Below, one piece after another: positions 36,412 to 46,239 of a DNA stretch of 64,000 nt. Each line of letters starts with the position of its first letter. Position 1 is the stretch's first letter. Below the pieces are notes generated by a model. The model searched no databases. It worked only from the letters and a program-made list of their open reading frames with translations, and was not told where the DNA came from. The DNA is from Sphingobium amiense (GTDB taxonomy: Bacteria; Pseudomonadota; Alphaproteobacteria; Sphingomonadales; Sphingomonadaceae), in the NCBI RefSeq assembly GCF_003967075.1, contig NZ_AP018664.1, positions 2,294,001 through 2,358,000 on the forward strand, written 5' to 3'. The translations under genes and the position numbers were made by a program.

Positions 36412-36441
36412 TGTCCGGGGCGGGCGGCGGGGCCGCGCCGC

Positions 36442-37881
36442 TTACTGGTTGCTCTGGCGGTTCAGAAAGCGGGGAATGTCGACACCCGATGCGGCATCGT
36501 CCGCGCCGGAGGTTTTTTCACTGCCGCGCGTCAGGCCCGCCATGCGTTCGAACAGGGTGCCGCCGGTCGACACGCGCGGAGCGGGCTGAGCGGGGGCGGC
36601 AGCAGGCGCGGCGGGCGCGGCGCTTTCCTCGCCCAGCACCAGTTCATCCTCGTCCGCATCTTCGTCGGAAAAGATCGCGGCGGGCCTGGGCGGGGAGAAG
36701 GGCGCGGACGCAGCCGGTTCGACCGGCGCGGGCGCGGGCGCTTCGGGCACGTCGAGTTCGAGCGCTTCGGCTTCTTCCGTTTCCGGCGCAGCGGGCGTCG
36801 GCGGCGTCAGCGTGACGGCGGGCTTGGGCGCTGCGGGCGCGGATTGCGGCACCGCGACCGAGGGACGGCTGGCGAAGCTGAAGGGCTGGGTAAGCGGCTG
36901 GGCCTGCCCGCCATTGTCACTGTCGATGCCGGTGGCGACCACGGACACGCGGATCTTGCCGTTGAGATTGTCGTTGAACGCCGACCCCCAGATGATGTTC
37001 GCATCGGGATCGACCAGTTCGCGGATGTGGTTCGCGGCCTCGTCCACTTCCATGAGGCGCATGTCGTCGCCGCCGACGATGGAAACGATGACGCCCTTCG
37101 CGCCGCGCATCGACACGCCGTCGAGCAGCGGGTTGGCAATCGCCTTTTCCGCCGCCTGAAGCGCGCGGCCGTCGCCTTCCGCTTCGCCGGTGCCCATCAT
37201 CGCCTTGCCCATTTCGCCCATCACCGAGCGCACGTCGGCAAAGTCGAGGTTGATGAGGCCGGGCATGATCATGAGGTCGGTGATCGACCGGACGCCCTGC
37301 TGCAACACCTCGTCCGCCATCTGAAAGGCTTCCTTGAAGGTGGTGTTGGGGTTCGCGATCAGGAACAGATTCTGGTTCGGAATGACAATGAGGGTATCGA
37401 CATGCTTCTGCAGCTCCTCAATGCCCGCTTCGGCCGACTTCATGCGGCGATTGCCTTCGAAGGTGAAGGGCTTGGTCACGACGCCGACCGTCAGGATGCC
37501 ACGGTCGCGCGCTGCCTTGGCGATGACGGGGGCCGCGCCGGTGCCGGTGCCGCCGCCCATGCCGGCGGTGATGAAGCACATATGCGCGCCGTTAAGCGCT
37601 TCCTCGACCGAAACGATGGTCTCTTCCGCCGCCGCCTTGCCGATTTCGGGACGCGAGCCTGCGCCCAGACCCTCCGTAATCTGCGGGCCGAGCTGGATGC
37701 GGCGTTCGGCCGGCGAGCTGTTGAGCGCCTGCGCGTCGGTATTGGCCACGATGAAGTCCACGCCCTCTACCGAGGCGGCGATCATGTTCGCGATGGCATT
37801 GCCGCCCGCGCCGCCGACGCCGATGACCGCGATGCGCGGCTTCAGTTCGTCCACATGGGGCGGGCTGATCTCAATGCTCAT
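36442..37881 (-). CDS. ftsZ: Cell division GTPase FtsZ
   Basis: 479 aa. It is the tubulin-like GTPase that forms the Z-ring. The GTP signature motif GGGTGTG is at 109-115 and the T7-loop segment NLDFADV follows near 220. A long acidic/proline-alanine linker (about 330-460) leads to the conserved C-terminal peptide DIPRFLNRQ, which binds FtsA and other partners. ATG 37881 is preceded by GAGGGAG. It is the last gene of the dcw cluster, followed by a terminator and preceded by an inverted repeat in the 111-bp gap after ftsA. Confidence 0.98.
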   Translation of the reverse strand: MSIEISPPHVDELKPRIAVIGVGGAGGNAIANMIAASVEGVDFIVANTDAQALNSSPAERRIQLGPQITEGLGAGSRPEIGKAAAEETIVSVEEALNGAHMCFITAGMGGGTGTGAAPVIAKAARDRGILTVGVVTKPFTFEGNRRMKSAEAGIEELQKHVDTLIVIPNQNLFLIANPNTTFKEAFQMADEVLQQGVRSITDLMIMPGLINLDFADVRSVMGEMGKAMMGTGEAEGDGRALQAAEKAIANPLLDGVSMRGAKGVIVSIVGGDDMRLMEVDEAANHIRELVDPDANIIWGSAFNDNLNGKIRVSVVATGIDSDNGGQAQPLTQPFSFASRPSVAVPQSAPAAPKPAVTLTPPTPAAPETEEAEALELDVPEAPAPAPVEPAASAPFSPPRPAAIFSDEDADEDELVLGEESAAPAAPAAAPAQPAPRVSTGGTLFERMAGLTRGSEKTSGADDAASGVDIPRFLNRQSNQ

Positions 37882-37941
37882 AATATTAGCTCCCTCAGCT
37901 TCCTCGTCAGGAAGCGACACCGTCATATACTGTTAACACCA

Positions 37942-37970
37942 GAAAATAGCCTTTTTCACCAGCTATTTTC
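37942..37970. promoter_or_regulatory. Inverted repeat in the ftsA-ftsZ gap
   Basis: Perfect 9-bp arms GAAAATAGC (37942-37950) and GCTATTTTC (37962-37970) surround an 11-base loop. On the minus strand the hairpin sits about 60-90 nt upstream of ftsZ. A TTAAC half-motif is nearby (37933). It could attenuate read-through from ftsA or bind a regulator; its function is not established. Confidence 0.45.
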
Positions 37971-37992
37971 ACCTGAACGCAATTTTGTTCGA

Positions 37993-39276
37993 TCAGTAGT
38001 TCGTCTTGATCGCACGCATCATCCTTTGCCACCACATCGGCGTCCCCAGCCGATGCACCGTCTGCGGCGCAGGGGCCATCGCGCGGAGATCAACCGGGTT
38101 GGAAGCGCCGTAAAGCGCGAGGCCCGCCAGCGTCGCGAAGGCCGGGCCGCTATGCGCTTCGGGCATGGCGGCCAGCCCGCGCGGACGCCCGATCCGCACC
38201 GCCCGGCCGAGCGCGCCCTGCGCATAGTCGGCAATGCCCTTCATCTCCGCGCCGCCGCCGGTCAGCACCACCTGACGCCCGGTCGAATTGAAGCCCATGC
38301 CGGACAGCGCCGCATTCACCTCGATCATGATCTGGTTCAGCCGTTCGCAGATCACGCCCACCAGCGCCGCGCGCGTGATCTTGCCGCCCTCCGCATTCGG
38401 CCCGGCGGCCTGCCCCGGCAGCGCGCTGTCGCCATGGGGCGGCGCGATCTCGATCATCTCGCGGAAGTCGCGCGGGTTCTGCATCGCCGAACCGTAGAAA
38501 CATTTGATCCGCTCCGCCTGACTGCGGCGGATGCCGAAGGCCGAGGCAAGGTCGTCCGTGATGTCGGACGCGCCCATCGGGATGGAATGAAGGCCGACCA
38601 GCATCCCGCCCGCATAGAGCGACACGTTGGTGACGCCCGCGCCCAGTTCCACCAGCGCCACGCCCAGATCGCGCTCCTCCTCCGACAGGCAGGCAAGGCC
38701 CGTCGCGATCGGCGCGGCGACGATGGAATTGACGTTGAGATAGGCGCCGCGCACACAGAGGTCGAGATTGGCGAGCGGCGCGCCGTCGGCCAGCACGACA
38801 TGGATGTCGACGCCCAGCAGGTCGGCGTGCATCCCCAGCGGCTTCTTCACCGGCACCTTGCCGTTGATGGTGAAGCAGGTCGGCTGGGCATGGAGCACGA
38901 CCCGGCCATCGGGGTCGATGCCCTGCTGGCCGGTGGTGAGGAGATCGTCGATGTCGGTCTGCTCGACGCGGTATCCGCCCATGTCGCGCTCGACCGTGAC
39001 GACGTCGCTGACGAGACTGCCGCCCGAAAAGCTGACCCACACATCTTCGATGTTGGTGCCCGCCACGCGCTCGGCCTGCTCGACGGTTTCGCGCACGGCG
39101 AGTTCGGTGCGCTCCATGTCGGCGATGAAGCCGCGGCGCACGCCCCGGCTTTCCCGCTGCCCCGTGCCCAGAATCGCGAGTTCGCCCGTGTCCGTGCGTC
39201 CGGCGATCAGCGCCGACACTTTCCAGGAGCCAATGTCGACCGCCGTGATGAGCTTTTCGACCTTGGGCTGCGCCAT
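37993..39276 (-). CDS. ftsA: Cell division protein FtsA
   Basis: 427 aa actin-like ATPase that tethers FtsZ filaments to the membrane. Actin-fold phosphate motifs ITAVDIGSWKVSALIAGR (about 9-26) and LVELGAGVTNVSLYAGG (about 205-221), plus VVLTGGGAEMKGI near 335, are clear. The C-terminal amphipathic helix MWWQRMMRAIKTNY should bind the membrane. GGAAGG lies 8 bases upstream of ATG 39276. It follows ftsQ by 4 bp. Confidence 0.97.
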   Translation of the reverse strand: MAQPKVEKLITAVDIGSWKVSALIAGRTDTGELAILGTGQRESRGVRRGFIADMERTELAVRETVEQAERVAGTNIEDVWVSFSGGSLVSDVVTVERDMGGYRVEQTDIDDLLTTGQQGIDPDGRVVLHAQPTCFTINGKVPVKKPLGMHADLLGVDIHVVLADGAPLANLDLCVRGAYLNVNSIVAAPIATGLACLSEEERDLGVALVELGAGVTNVSLYAGGMLVGLHSIPMGASDITDDLASAFGIRRSQAERIKCFYGSAMQNPRDFREMIEIAPPHGDSALPGQAAGPNAEGGKITRAALVGVICERLNQIMIEVNAALSGMGFNSTGRQVVLTGGGAEMKGIADYAQGALGRAVRIGRPRGLAAMPEAHSGPAFATLAGLALYGASNPVDLRAMAPAPQTVHRLGTPMWWQRMMRAIKTNY

Positions 39277-39280
39277 GGGA

Positions 39281-40219
39281 TCAGCCTTCCTCACCCTGGG
39301 ACGGAGCCTTGTCGGCGGAGGCGTCGGTCGGCTTTTCCTGAACCTGCCCCTGCGGCAGCCGCAGGACGAAGCGGTCGGGATCGCGCATGTCGAACTTCAC
39401 GATGCCGCGCCCCAGCAGCCGGTTGACGCCGTCCATCCGCGCGAAATTCACCAGCGCGGAGGCGGAGGATTTCTCGCCTTCGGGCAGCGAGAGCGTCTCG
39501 CCCGACTGGAAGCGCAGATCCCAGCGGCGGTTGCCGACCCATGTCGCGCCCGCCAGCATCGGTTTCAGCGCCGGCGCATTTTCCATCAGCTTGTTGAGGC
39601 CTGCCGTCTGCCGGTTCGCATTGGGACCGACGACCAGCGGCAGGTCGGGCATCGCGCTGGCCGACACCGCCTGCAACACCACGCCGTTGACGTCGATCAG
39701 GTGCAACTGGCCTTCATGCTGCCACACGGCGACCGGTTCACGCTCCACGATGTCGACGACCAGCGTGTCGGGCAGGCGGCGGGAAATGCGCGCGTCCTTG
39801 ACCCAGCCCAGTTTCAGCATCTCCTCGCGCACTTTCGGCAGGTCGAGCGAGAGCATCGAGCGGTCCACCTGCCCCAGCGCGATATTGTAGACGGGCAGCT
39901 CGTCCATCCGCTCGACGCCGCGCACCTCGACCTTGTCGACCTCGAACCCGGCGCGCGCGGCAAGATCGGCGGCCTGCGCGCGCATCATGCCGGGGACGCC
40001 CGCGAAGATCGCGATGCCGATGACGACGCCGCCGATGATCGCGACGATGGCCCAGCTCGCCATGCGCTGAAGCGTGGCTTCGCTGACGGGGAGATGCTCG
40101 ATCACCTGATCGACCCAGCTCTGGCGCTTGAGCGCCCGGCCGCGACCGCCCTTCGTCGCGCGCCCCTTGGCGCTGCTGAGCCGGGCGGTGCCGCCGCGCC
40201 GGATGCGTGCTTCAGCCAT
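39281..40219 (-). CDS. ftsQ: Cell division protein FtsQ
   Basis: 312 aa bitopic divisome protein linking early and late components with FtsL and FtsB. A basic cytoplasmic N-terminus (about 1-50), one transmembrane helix (WAIVAIIGGVVIGIAIFAGV, about 55-74), and the periplasmic POTRA domain beginning AGFEVDKVEVRGVERM are visible, followed by the FtsQ beta domain. ATG 40219 lies 8 nt inside the ddl 3' end. The C-terminal charged tail ends SQGEEG. Confidence 0.94.
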   Translation of the reverse strand: MAEARIRRGGTARLSSAKGRATKGGRGRALKRQSWVDQVIEHLPVSEATLQRMASWAIVAIIGGVVIGIAIFAGVPGMMRAQAADLAARAGFEVDKVEVRGVERMDELPVYNIALGQVDRSMLSLDLPKVREEMLKLGWVKDARISRRLPDTLVVDIVEREPVAVWQHEGQLHLIDVNGVVLQAVSASAMPDLPLVVGPNANRQTAGLNKLMENAPALKPMLAGATWVGNRRWDLRFQSGETLSLPEGEKSSASALVNFARMDGVNRLLGRGIVKFDMRDPDRFVLRLPQGQVQEKPTDASADKAPSQGEEG

Positions 40220-41177
40220 GTTTCTCCCCCGCCCTTGCTGCATTGGCGGCGCGGCCCAGCGCCTCCTCGACAATCATCTCGACTAGAGTCGCATAGTCAA
40301 TACCCAGCCTGGCCGCCTGTTCGGGCACGAGGCTCAATGGCGTCATGCCCGGCTGGGTGTTGACCTCCAGCAGGAACAGCCCCTCGACGCCCTGACTGTC
40401 GTCCCAGCGGAAGTCGGAACGCGACGCACCCTTGCAGCCAAGCAACTGATGGGCGCGCAGCGCGATCGCCTTGCACGCCTCCCCGATTTCCGCCGGGATG
40501 TCGGCGGGGCAGACATGTTCGGTCATGCCGTCGGTATATTTGGCGTCGAAATCGTAAAAGCCGCTCTTGGGCCGCAATTCGGTGACGAGCAGCGCCTCGT
40601 CGCCCAGCACGGCGGTCGTCAGTTCGCGGCCGCGAATATAGGGTTCGGCCAGAAGCTGCGGGAAATCCTGCCACGGCCCCACGCTGTCGCGCGCGATTGG
40701 GTTCCCGTAATTGCCCTCCGCCGTCACGATGGCGACGCCGACAGAGCTGCCTTCGTTGACGGGTTTCAGCACATAGGGGCGCGGCAGCGGGTCGCCGTCG
40801 AACAGGCTTTCGCTTTCGACGATATTGCCGCCGGGCATCGGGATGCCGTGCGGGACGAGCGCCTGCTTGGTCAGTTGCTTATCAATGGCGATGACCGAGG
40901 TGGCAAGGCCGCTATGCGTGTAGGTGAGACCCATCAGGTCCATGAGACCCTGAATGGTGCCGTCCTCGCCCGGAACGCCGTGCAGCGCGTTGAAGACCAC
41001 GTCCGCCTTCGCTTCGGCGAGCCGCTGGGCGACGTTGCGGTCCATGTCGATGCGGGTGACGCGGTGGCCGCGCTGCTCCAGCGCCTTGGCGACGCCCTCC
41101 CCGCTCGACAGCGACACCGGCCGCTCCGCCGACCATCCGCCCATCAGGACGGCGACATGCCAGGGACCGCGGGTCAT
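40212..41177 (-). CDS. ddl: D-alanine--D-alanine ligase
   Basis: 321 aa ATP-grasp enzyme that makes the D-Ala-D-Ala dipeptide for the peptidoglycan stem peptide. VLMGGWSAERPVSLSSG near the N-terminus, PYVLKPVNEGSSVGV and FLLEVNTQPGMTPLSLVPEQA near the C-terminus are family motifs. ATG 41177 starts MTRGPWHVAV; the 18 codons upstream come from the palindromic repeat and are probably not translated. It overlaps ftsQ by 8 nt. Confidence 0.97.
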   Translation of the reverse strand: MTRGPWHVAVLMGGWSAERPVSLSSGEGVAKALEQRGHRVTRIDMDRNVAQRLAEAKADVVFNALHGVPGEDGTIQGLMDLMGLTYTHSGLATSVIAIDKQLTKQALVPHGIPMPGGNIVESESLFDGDPLPRPYVLKPVNEGSSVGVAIVTAEGNYGNPIARDSVGPWQDFPQLLAEPYIRGRELTTAVLGDEALLVTELRPKSGFYDFDAKYTDGMTEHVCPADIPAEIGEACKAIALRAHQLLGCKGASRSDFRWDDSQGVEGLFLLEVNTQPGMTPLSLVPEQAARLGIDYATLVEMIVEEALGRAANAARAGEKHG

Positions 41178-41198
41178 AGAAAACGCACAGTATAATGG

Positions 41199-41296
41199 CC
41201 GTTCAGGCTGAGCGAAGTCGAAGCCCCGCACTGAGCCGAAGGCGAAGTGGCTTCGCTGCGCTCAGCCTTGCCCTTCGGCAGGCTCAGGGCGAACGG
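41199..41296. repeat. Sphingomonad palindromic repeat, family A
   Basis: It is bounded by CCGTTCAGGCTGAGCGAAG (41199) and GGCTCAGGGCGAACGG (end 41296), with internal GCCGAAGGCGAAG and CTTCGGCAGGCTCAG segments. It occupies the 133-bp gap between murB and ddl, the widest gap inside the murB-to-mraZ part of the cluster. Confidence 0.75.
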
Positions 41297-41310
41297 GGTG
41301 TCAAGGTCGC

Positions 41311-42210
41311 TCACTTCGCCAACCCCACGCGCTGAATTTCCCATTCCAATTCTATTCCACTTTTGTCTTTGACCCGGCGACGGACTTCCTCGCCCAGCGC
41401 TTCTATGTCGGCGCTGGTGGCGTCTCCGGTGTTGAGCAGGAAGTTGGTATGCTTCTCGCTCACCTGCGCGCCGCCGATCTGGAGGCCGCGACAGCCCGCT
41501 TGATCGACGAGCTGCCACGCCTTGTGCCCGTCCGGGTTCTTGAAGGTCGATCCGCCGGTCTTGCTGCGCAGCGGCTGGCTTTCCTCGCGCGCGGCGGCGA
41601 TGCGGTCCATTTCGGCCTGGATCGCGGCGGGATCGCCGGGGCGGCCTCGAAATGTCGCGCTCACCACGACAGCCCCTTCGGGCAGGGTCGAGTGGCGGTA
41701 GGTATAGCCAAGGTCGGCGTTGGCGAGCGTCACCCGCTCGCCCGAGCGCAGGACGATGTCCGCTTCGACAAGGATGTCGCACGTCTCGCGGCCATAAGCG
41801 CCGCCGTTCATGCGCACGAAGCCGCCCACGGTGCCGGGGATGGAGCGGAGAAACTCAAGTCCGGCGATGCCCGCGTCGCGCGCGGTCGATGAGACGAGAA
41901 TACCCGAAGCGCCGCCGCCGCAGGTCAGAGTGGTGGCGTCCAGCCGCTCCACTTTCGCGAAGGGCTTGCCGAGGCGAACGACCACGCCGGGCACGCCGCC
42001 ATCGCGCACGATGAGGTTGGAGCCGAGGCCCAGCGCCATGACCGACACCGAAGGATCGAGGTCGCGCAGAAAGGCGGAGAGGTCGTCCGCATCCTGCGGC
42101 TCGAACAGCCATTGCGCCGCGCCGCCCGCCTTGAACCAGACGAGCGGTGCAAGCGGCGCATCGGCTTTCAGCGAACCGCGCACGGAAGGAAGGGCAAGGG
42201 TTTCGCTCAA
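41311..42210 (-). CDS. murB: UDP-N-acetylmuramate dehydrogenase MurB
   Basis: 299 aa flavoenzyme that reduces UDP-GlcNAc-enolpyruvate to UDP-MurNAc. FAD-binding segments VSVMALGLGSNLIVRDGGVPG and GLEFLRSIPGTVGG, and the catalytic RSKTGGSTFKNPDG (Ser in the loop) near residue 223, are present. The frame has no ATG near the expected N-terminus. TTG 42210 overlaps the preceding stop as TTGA and gives the natural-looking start LSETLALPSVRGSL; GTG 42225 is an alternative. Confidence 0.93.
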   Translation of the reverse strand: MSETLALPSVRGSLKADAPLAPLVWFKAGGAAQWLFEPQDADDLSAFLRDLDPSVSVMALGLGSNLIVRDGGVPGVVVRLGKPFAKVERLDATTLTCGGGASGILVSSTARDAGIAGLEFLRSIPGTVGGFVRMNGGAYGRETCDILVEADIVLRSGERVTLANADLGYTYRHSTLPEGAVVVSATFRGRPGDPAAIQAEMDRIAAAREESQPLRSKTGGSTFKNPDGHKAWQLVDQAGCRGLQIGGAQVSEKHTNFLLNTGDATSADIEALGEEVRRRVKDKSGIELEWEIQRVGLAK

Positions 42211-42404
42211 GAACGAAAGCCCCACAGGTTCATCCAGCCCTTCACCGCGCGCATGTTCGCTTCGCCAGCCTGCTGCGCTGCGCGGCTGGTTTCGACCTGG
42301 CGCTGCGCCGCGTCGACCATGTCGCGCGCGACTTCGATCCCCTTCATCTGCGCGTCGATCATGCGCTTCTGCATTTCGAGGCCCACGGCGAACAGCTCGA
42401 ACAT
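42207..42404 (-). CDS. Conserved-looking 65-aa protein between murC and murB
   Basis: 65 aa. The sequence [20 protein letters not shown], then AQRQVETSRAAQQAGEAN and WMNLWGFRS, has no signal peptide or transmembrane segment and looks like one long amphipathic helix or coiled coil. Its ATG overlaps the murC TGA as TGATG, and its TGA overlaps the murB TTG as TTGA, so it is tightly coupled to both neighbours. I do not recognise a family; the sequence faintly recalls phasin-like helices. Codon use matches its neighbours. Confidence 0.7.
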   Translation of the reverse strand: MFELFAVGLEMQKRMIDAQMKGIEVARDMVDAAQRQVETSRAAQQAGEANMRAVKGWMNLWGFRS

Positions 42405-43831
42405 CAGGCGGCTTCCTTCGCTTTTTCCGCGACCGCAGGCGCAAGGCCCGCCGCCCATTTGGTGATGTCGCCCGCGCCGAGGCAGATGACCATATCGTCT
42501 GGCTGGATGTCGGCGGCGATGTGCGCGGCGAGATCGGCGGCGTCCGCCACGGTGGCGGCGTTGCGGTGGCCGCGCCGCTTGAGGCCAGCGACCAGCGCGG
42601 CGCTGTCCACGCCCTCGATCGGCTGCTCGCCCGCGGTGTAGACGGGCGCGGCATAGACGATGTCGGCGTCGTTGAACGCCTGCTGGAACTCGTCCATCAG
42701 ATCGTGCAGGCGGGTGAAGCGGTGCGGCTGGACCACGGCGATGACGCGGCCTTTCGCCCCCTCTCGCGCCGCGGCGAGCACCGCCTTGATCTCGACCGGG
42801 TGGTGGCCGTAATCGTCGATCACGGTGGCAACGCCGCCGCCGACCGCGATTTCGCCGACCTTGGTGAAGCGGCGCTTTACCCCGCCGAACTTCGAAAAGC
42901 CGGTCTGGATCGTCGCGTCGTCGATACCCATCTGCAGCGCCACGCCAATCGCCGCCATGGCATTGAGCACATTATGGCGGCCCGGCATCGGCAGTTCGAT
43001 CCCCTCGATCCGGCGGGTCGATCCGTCCCGCTCGCGAATCTGCACGTCGAAGCGGTTGCCGCCGGGTATGGGCTGGACATTCTCTCCGCGAAGGTCCGCC
43101 TGCGCCGAAAAGCCGTAGGTGACGATGCGCCGGTCCTGCACGCGCGGCAGGATGGCCTGCACTTCGGGATGGTCGAGGCACAGCATCGCCGCGCCATAGA
43201 AAGGCACATTGCCGACGAACTCGACGAAAGCGTCCTTCACCCGGTCGAAGCTGCCATAATGGTCGAGATGTTCGGGGTCGATATTGGTGACGACCGCCAG
43301 CGTGCCGTCGAGCCGCAGGAAGCTGCCGTCGCTCTCGTCCGCCTCCACCACCATCCAGTCGCTGTTGCCCAGACGCGCGTTGGAGCCGTAGCTGTTGATG
43401 ATGCCGCCGTTGATGACGGTCGGGTCCACCCCGCCGGCGTCCAGCAGCGCAGCCACCATCGAAGTCGTCGTGGTCTTGCCATGGGTGCCCGCGACCGCGA
43501 CGGTGGACTTCAATCGCATCAGTTCCGCCAGCATCTCCGCGCGGCGGATGACGGGAATGCGGTTTTCCAGCGCCAGCTCCACCTCCGGGTTGCCGCGCTT
43601 GATCGCGGTCGAAGTGACGACCACGGCGGCGTCGCCCAGATTTTCGGCCTTGTGGCCGATCATCACCCTGATGCCTTTGCTGCGCAGCCCTTCGATCACA
43701 TAGCCTTCGGCCATGTCGGAGCCCTGCACGGAGTAGCCCAGATTGTGCATCACCTCGGCGATGCCGGACATGCCGATGCCGCCGATGCCGATGAAATGGA
43801 TCGTGCCGATGTCGGTGCCGACACCCTTCAT
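42404..43831 (-). CDS. murC: UDP-N-acetylmuramate--L-alanine ligase MurC
   Basis: 475 aa. It adds L-Ala to UDP-MurNAc. The N-terminal nucleotide fold [17 protein letters not shown] at about 12-28 and the P-loop [21 protein letters not shown] at about 110-130 are diagnostic, with ADESDGSF and the [10 protein letters not shown] motif further on. ATG 43831 overlaps the murG stop as ATGA. Its own stop overlaps the small ORF. Confidence 0.98.
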   Translation of the reverse strand: MKGVGTDIGTIHFIGIGGIGMSGIAEVMHNLGYSVQGSDMAEGYVIEGLRSKGIRVMIGHKAENLGDAAVVVTSTAIKRGNPEVELALENRIPVIRRAEMLAELMRLKSTVAVAGTHGKTTTTSMVAALLDAGGVDPTVINGGIINSYGSNARLGNSDWMVVEADESDGSFLRLDGTLAVVTNIDPEHLDHYGSFDRVKDAFVEFVGNVPFYGAAMLCLDHPEVQAILPRVQDRRIVTYGFSAQADLRGENVQPIPGGNRFDVQIRERDGSTRRIEGIELPMPGRHNVLNAMAAIGVALQMGIDDATIQTGFSKFGGVKRRFTKVGEIAVGGGVATVIDDYGHHPVEIKAVLAAAREGAKGRVIAVVQPHRFTRLHDLMDEFQQAFNDADIVYAAPVYTAGEQPIEGVDSAALVAGLKRRGHRNAATVADAADLAAHIAADIQPDDMVICLGAGDITKWAAGLAPAVAEKAKEAA

Positions 43832-44994
43832 GCGGGAACTCCCTGGAGATTGAGCGTGGTCGGCGTCGGGCCGACCTTGACGGGGTCATTCATGATCGGC
43901 GCCTTGCCGATGCTTTCGAGCAGGTCGGCCATGTCGCGCGCGGCGTCGGGGCGGCCACAATTCCATGCGCGTTTCGCCGCATTCTGGAGCGCGCCGGGTT
44001 CCATCGCCATTTTCTGCATCTGCTTGGCGAGTTCGACGGCGGTGAAGCGGTTCTGCGGGATCGTGCGCGCGCCGCCCGCTTCGCTCATTTCGCGCGCATT
44101 GGCGGTCTGGTGATCGTCCATCGCGCTCGGCAACGGAATGAGGATCGCCGGGCGGCCCGCGCATGTCAGTTCGGCCAGCGTCGATGCCCCCGCCCGCGCG
44201 ATCACCAGATGCGACCAGCCGAGCTTTTCGGGCACGTCGTTGAAATAGGTGGCAAGGTCGGCGGGGATTTCCATCTCCGCATAGACCTTCCGCACGCGCT
44301 CGATGTCCTCGGCGCGGCACTGCTGCGTCACCTGAAGGCGGCGGCGCAGCGCGATGGGCAGCATCGACAGCCCCTCGGGCACCACGCTCGACAGGATCGT
44401 CGCACCCTGACTGCCGCCGATGACGAGGACGCGGAAGACGCTTTCGTCGGTCAGCGCGGGAAATTCCTCCTCGCGGAGCTGCTTCACTTCCTCGCGCACC
44501 GGGTTACCGACCAGATGCACCTTGTCGGCATGGCGGCGCCTGAGGCGCTGCACATCGGGATAAGCGGTGGCGATGGCGTCGACCCGGCCCGCAAGCAGGC
44601 GGTTGACGCGGCCCAGCACCGCGTTCTGCTCGTGGATCGCGGTCGGAATGCCGTCCGCCAGCGCGCCCAGCAGCGCGGGCATGGCGGGATAGCCGCCGAA
44701 TCCCACGACAGCGGTGGGGCGGAAGGTTTCGTTGAGCCGCCGCGCCATCGCCCGCCCGGCGAGGATCGCCTTCAATGCGCCGGGCCAGCTTGCCGGGTTC
44801 TTCGTCATGCGCCCGGCGGGCATGACATGGACCTGCGCGCTTTCGAAGATGCCGGGGATCTTCGCCCCGCGCTCATCGGTGACGAGCGCGACGCGGTGGC
44901 CGCGCGCCATCAGCTCCTCCGCCACTGCATGAGCGGGAATCATATGGCCCCCCGTCCCACCGGCGGCGAGGACGAAGTGACGGGAAATGCTCAT
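43828..44994 (-). CDS. murG: Lipid II-forming GlcNAc transferase MurG
   Basis: 388 aa membrane-associated glycosyltransferase that converts lipid I to lipid II. The N-terminal glycine loop [20 protein letters not shown] and the donor-binding GGSQGATI and [24 protein letters not shown] segments are present. ATG 44994 overlaps the ftsW stop as ATGA. An upstream in-frame ATG (45006) is less likely because it lies inside ftsW. Confidence 0.97.
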   Translation of the reverse strand: MSISRHFVLAAGGTGGHMIPAHAVAEELMARGHRVALVTDERGAKIPGIFESAQVHVMPAGRMTKNPASWPGALKAILAGRAMARRLNETFRPTAVVGFGGYPAMPALLGALADGIPTAIHEQNAVLGRVNRLLAGRVDAIATAYPDVQRLRRRHADKVHLVGNPVREEVKQLREEEFPALTDESVFRVLVIGGSQGATILSSVVPEGLSMLPIALRRRLQVTQQCRAEDIERVRKVYAEMEIPADLATYFNDVPEKLGWSHLVIARAGASTLAELTCAGRPAILIPLPSAMDDHQTANAREMSEAGGARTIPQNRFTAVELAKQMQKMAMEPGALQNAAKRAWNCGRPDAARDMADLLESIGKAPIMNDPVKVGPTPTTLNLQGVPA

Positions 44995-46217
44995 CGACCA
45001 CTCCATTTGACGACCGTGTGCCGACCCATGAAGGGATTGCGCCGCGTGAATGCGAGCAGCAGGCCGACGCCGATACAAAGCGCCAGCATAGAGGAGCCGC
45101 CATAGCTGATAAAGGGCAGCGTCATGCCCTTCGAAGGAAATATCTGCGCATTGACGCCCATATTGATGATCGCCTGCAACCCGAACTGGGTGGTGAGGCC
45201 CGCGGCGGCGAGAATGGTAAAATTATCCTCCTCGTCCAGCAGGCGCAGCAACACGCGGACCACGATGGCGAGATAGACGCAGGCGATGGCGATGCAGGCG
45301 AGCAGGCCGAACTCCTCCCCGATGACGGAAAAAATATAGTCGGTATGCGCTTCGGGCAGGCGGAACTTGTTCTGCCCGCCGCCCGGCCCGACGCCGGTAA
45401 AACCGCCATGGGTGATGGTGCGGAAGGCGAGATCGGTCTGGTCCGGTCCCGTGTCCATCTGGACGCCGATGCCGAGGAAGTCGTTGATCCGCTGCCGCCC
45501 GTTCTCATAGAACATGTAGACGCCGACGAGGCCCGCGAGGCCCACGCCGCCCAGCATCGCGATCCACTTCATCTCCAGCCCCGACAGCAGCAGCAGGCAC
45601 CCCCAGCAGGCGAGGAAGATGACGGTCTGGCCGAAGTCCGGCTGCTTCATCAGGATCGCCGCGATCAGGAGCGTCAGCGCGCCGGTCAGCGGCATCACCG
45701 GCAGGCTCATATCCTTCGTGCGCAGCGACAGCAGCCACGCGATCGTAACGACATAGGCGGGCTTGAGGAACTCGGACGGCTGGAAACGGAAACCGGGCAG
45801 GTCGATCCAGCGCTTCGCGCCGTTGACCGTGCTGCCGAGGAGCGGCACGGCGAGCAGCATCAGGAAGAAGAAGGCGCAGAAGAAGATCGCCAGCCGCCGC
45901 GCCTGCGGACGGGGCAGCATGGAAATGACGAGCATGATCGGCAGGCCGATGAACACCCACATCAACTGACGGTAGAAATAGATGAGCGGATTGACCGCGA
46001 CCTGCGCCGTCGAACGGTCGATGGCGGCGACGGGCGATGCGGCGGCGACCGCGACGAGGCCGATCGCCATCAGCGTGACGATCAGCGACAGGAGCACGCG
46101 GTCGATCTCCCAGAACCAGATGGCCAGCGCCGTGCGCTCGCGCGGGACGGTGCGGCCCTTGAAGCCTTTCACCAGTTCGCCCGGTCTGAACATGCCCGTT
46201 CCGCCTTCCCTGTTCAT
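44991..46217 (-). CDS. ftsW: Septal peptidoglycan glycosyltransferase FtsW
   Basis: 408 aa SEDS-family polymerase with ten transmembrane segments, acting with FtsI at the septum. The motifs GSTVNGAKRWIDLPGFRFQPSEFLKPA and FISYGGSSMLALCIGVGLLL are family hallmarks. ATG 46217 (GGGGCAGGGG upstream) is chosen; ATG 46193, eight codons in and also with a purine-rich site, is possible. It follows murD by 22 bp. Confidence 0.96.
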   Translation of the reverse strand: MNREGGTGMFRPGELVKGFKGRTVPRERTALAIWFWEIDRVLLSLIVTLMAIGLVAVAAASPVAAIDRSTAQVAVNPLIYFYRQLMWVFIGLPIMLVISMLPRPQARRLAIFFCAFFFLMLLAVPLLGSTVNGAKRWIDLPGFRFQPSEFLKPAYVVTIAWLLSLRTKDMSLPVMPLTGALTLLIAAILMKQPDFGQTVIFLACWGCLLLLSGLEMKWIAMLGGVGLAGLVGVYMFYENGRQRINDFLGIGVQMDTGPDQTDLAFRTITHGGFTGVGPGGGQNKFRLPEAHTDYIFSVIGEEFGLLACIAIACVYLAIVVRVLLRLLDEEDNFTILAAAGLTTQFGLQAIINMGVNAQIFPSKGMTLPFISYGGSSMLALCIGVGLLLAFTRRNPFMGRHTVVKWSGR

Positions 46218-46239
46218 GCCCCTGCCCCCGCTCGTTCTT

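Noticed and set aside
33215..39426. Two plus-strand open frames of more than 1000 codons (33215-36589 and 36358-39426)
   Set aside because: They are antisense to dgt, the SPOR protein, ftsZ and ftsA, are rich in His/Arg/Asp/Gly typical of antisense frames, and show no domain.
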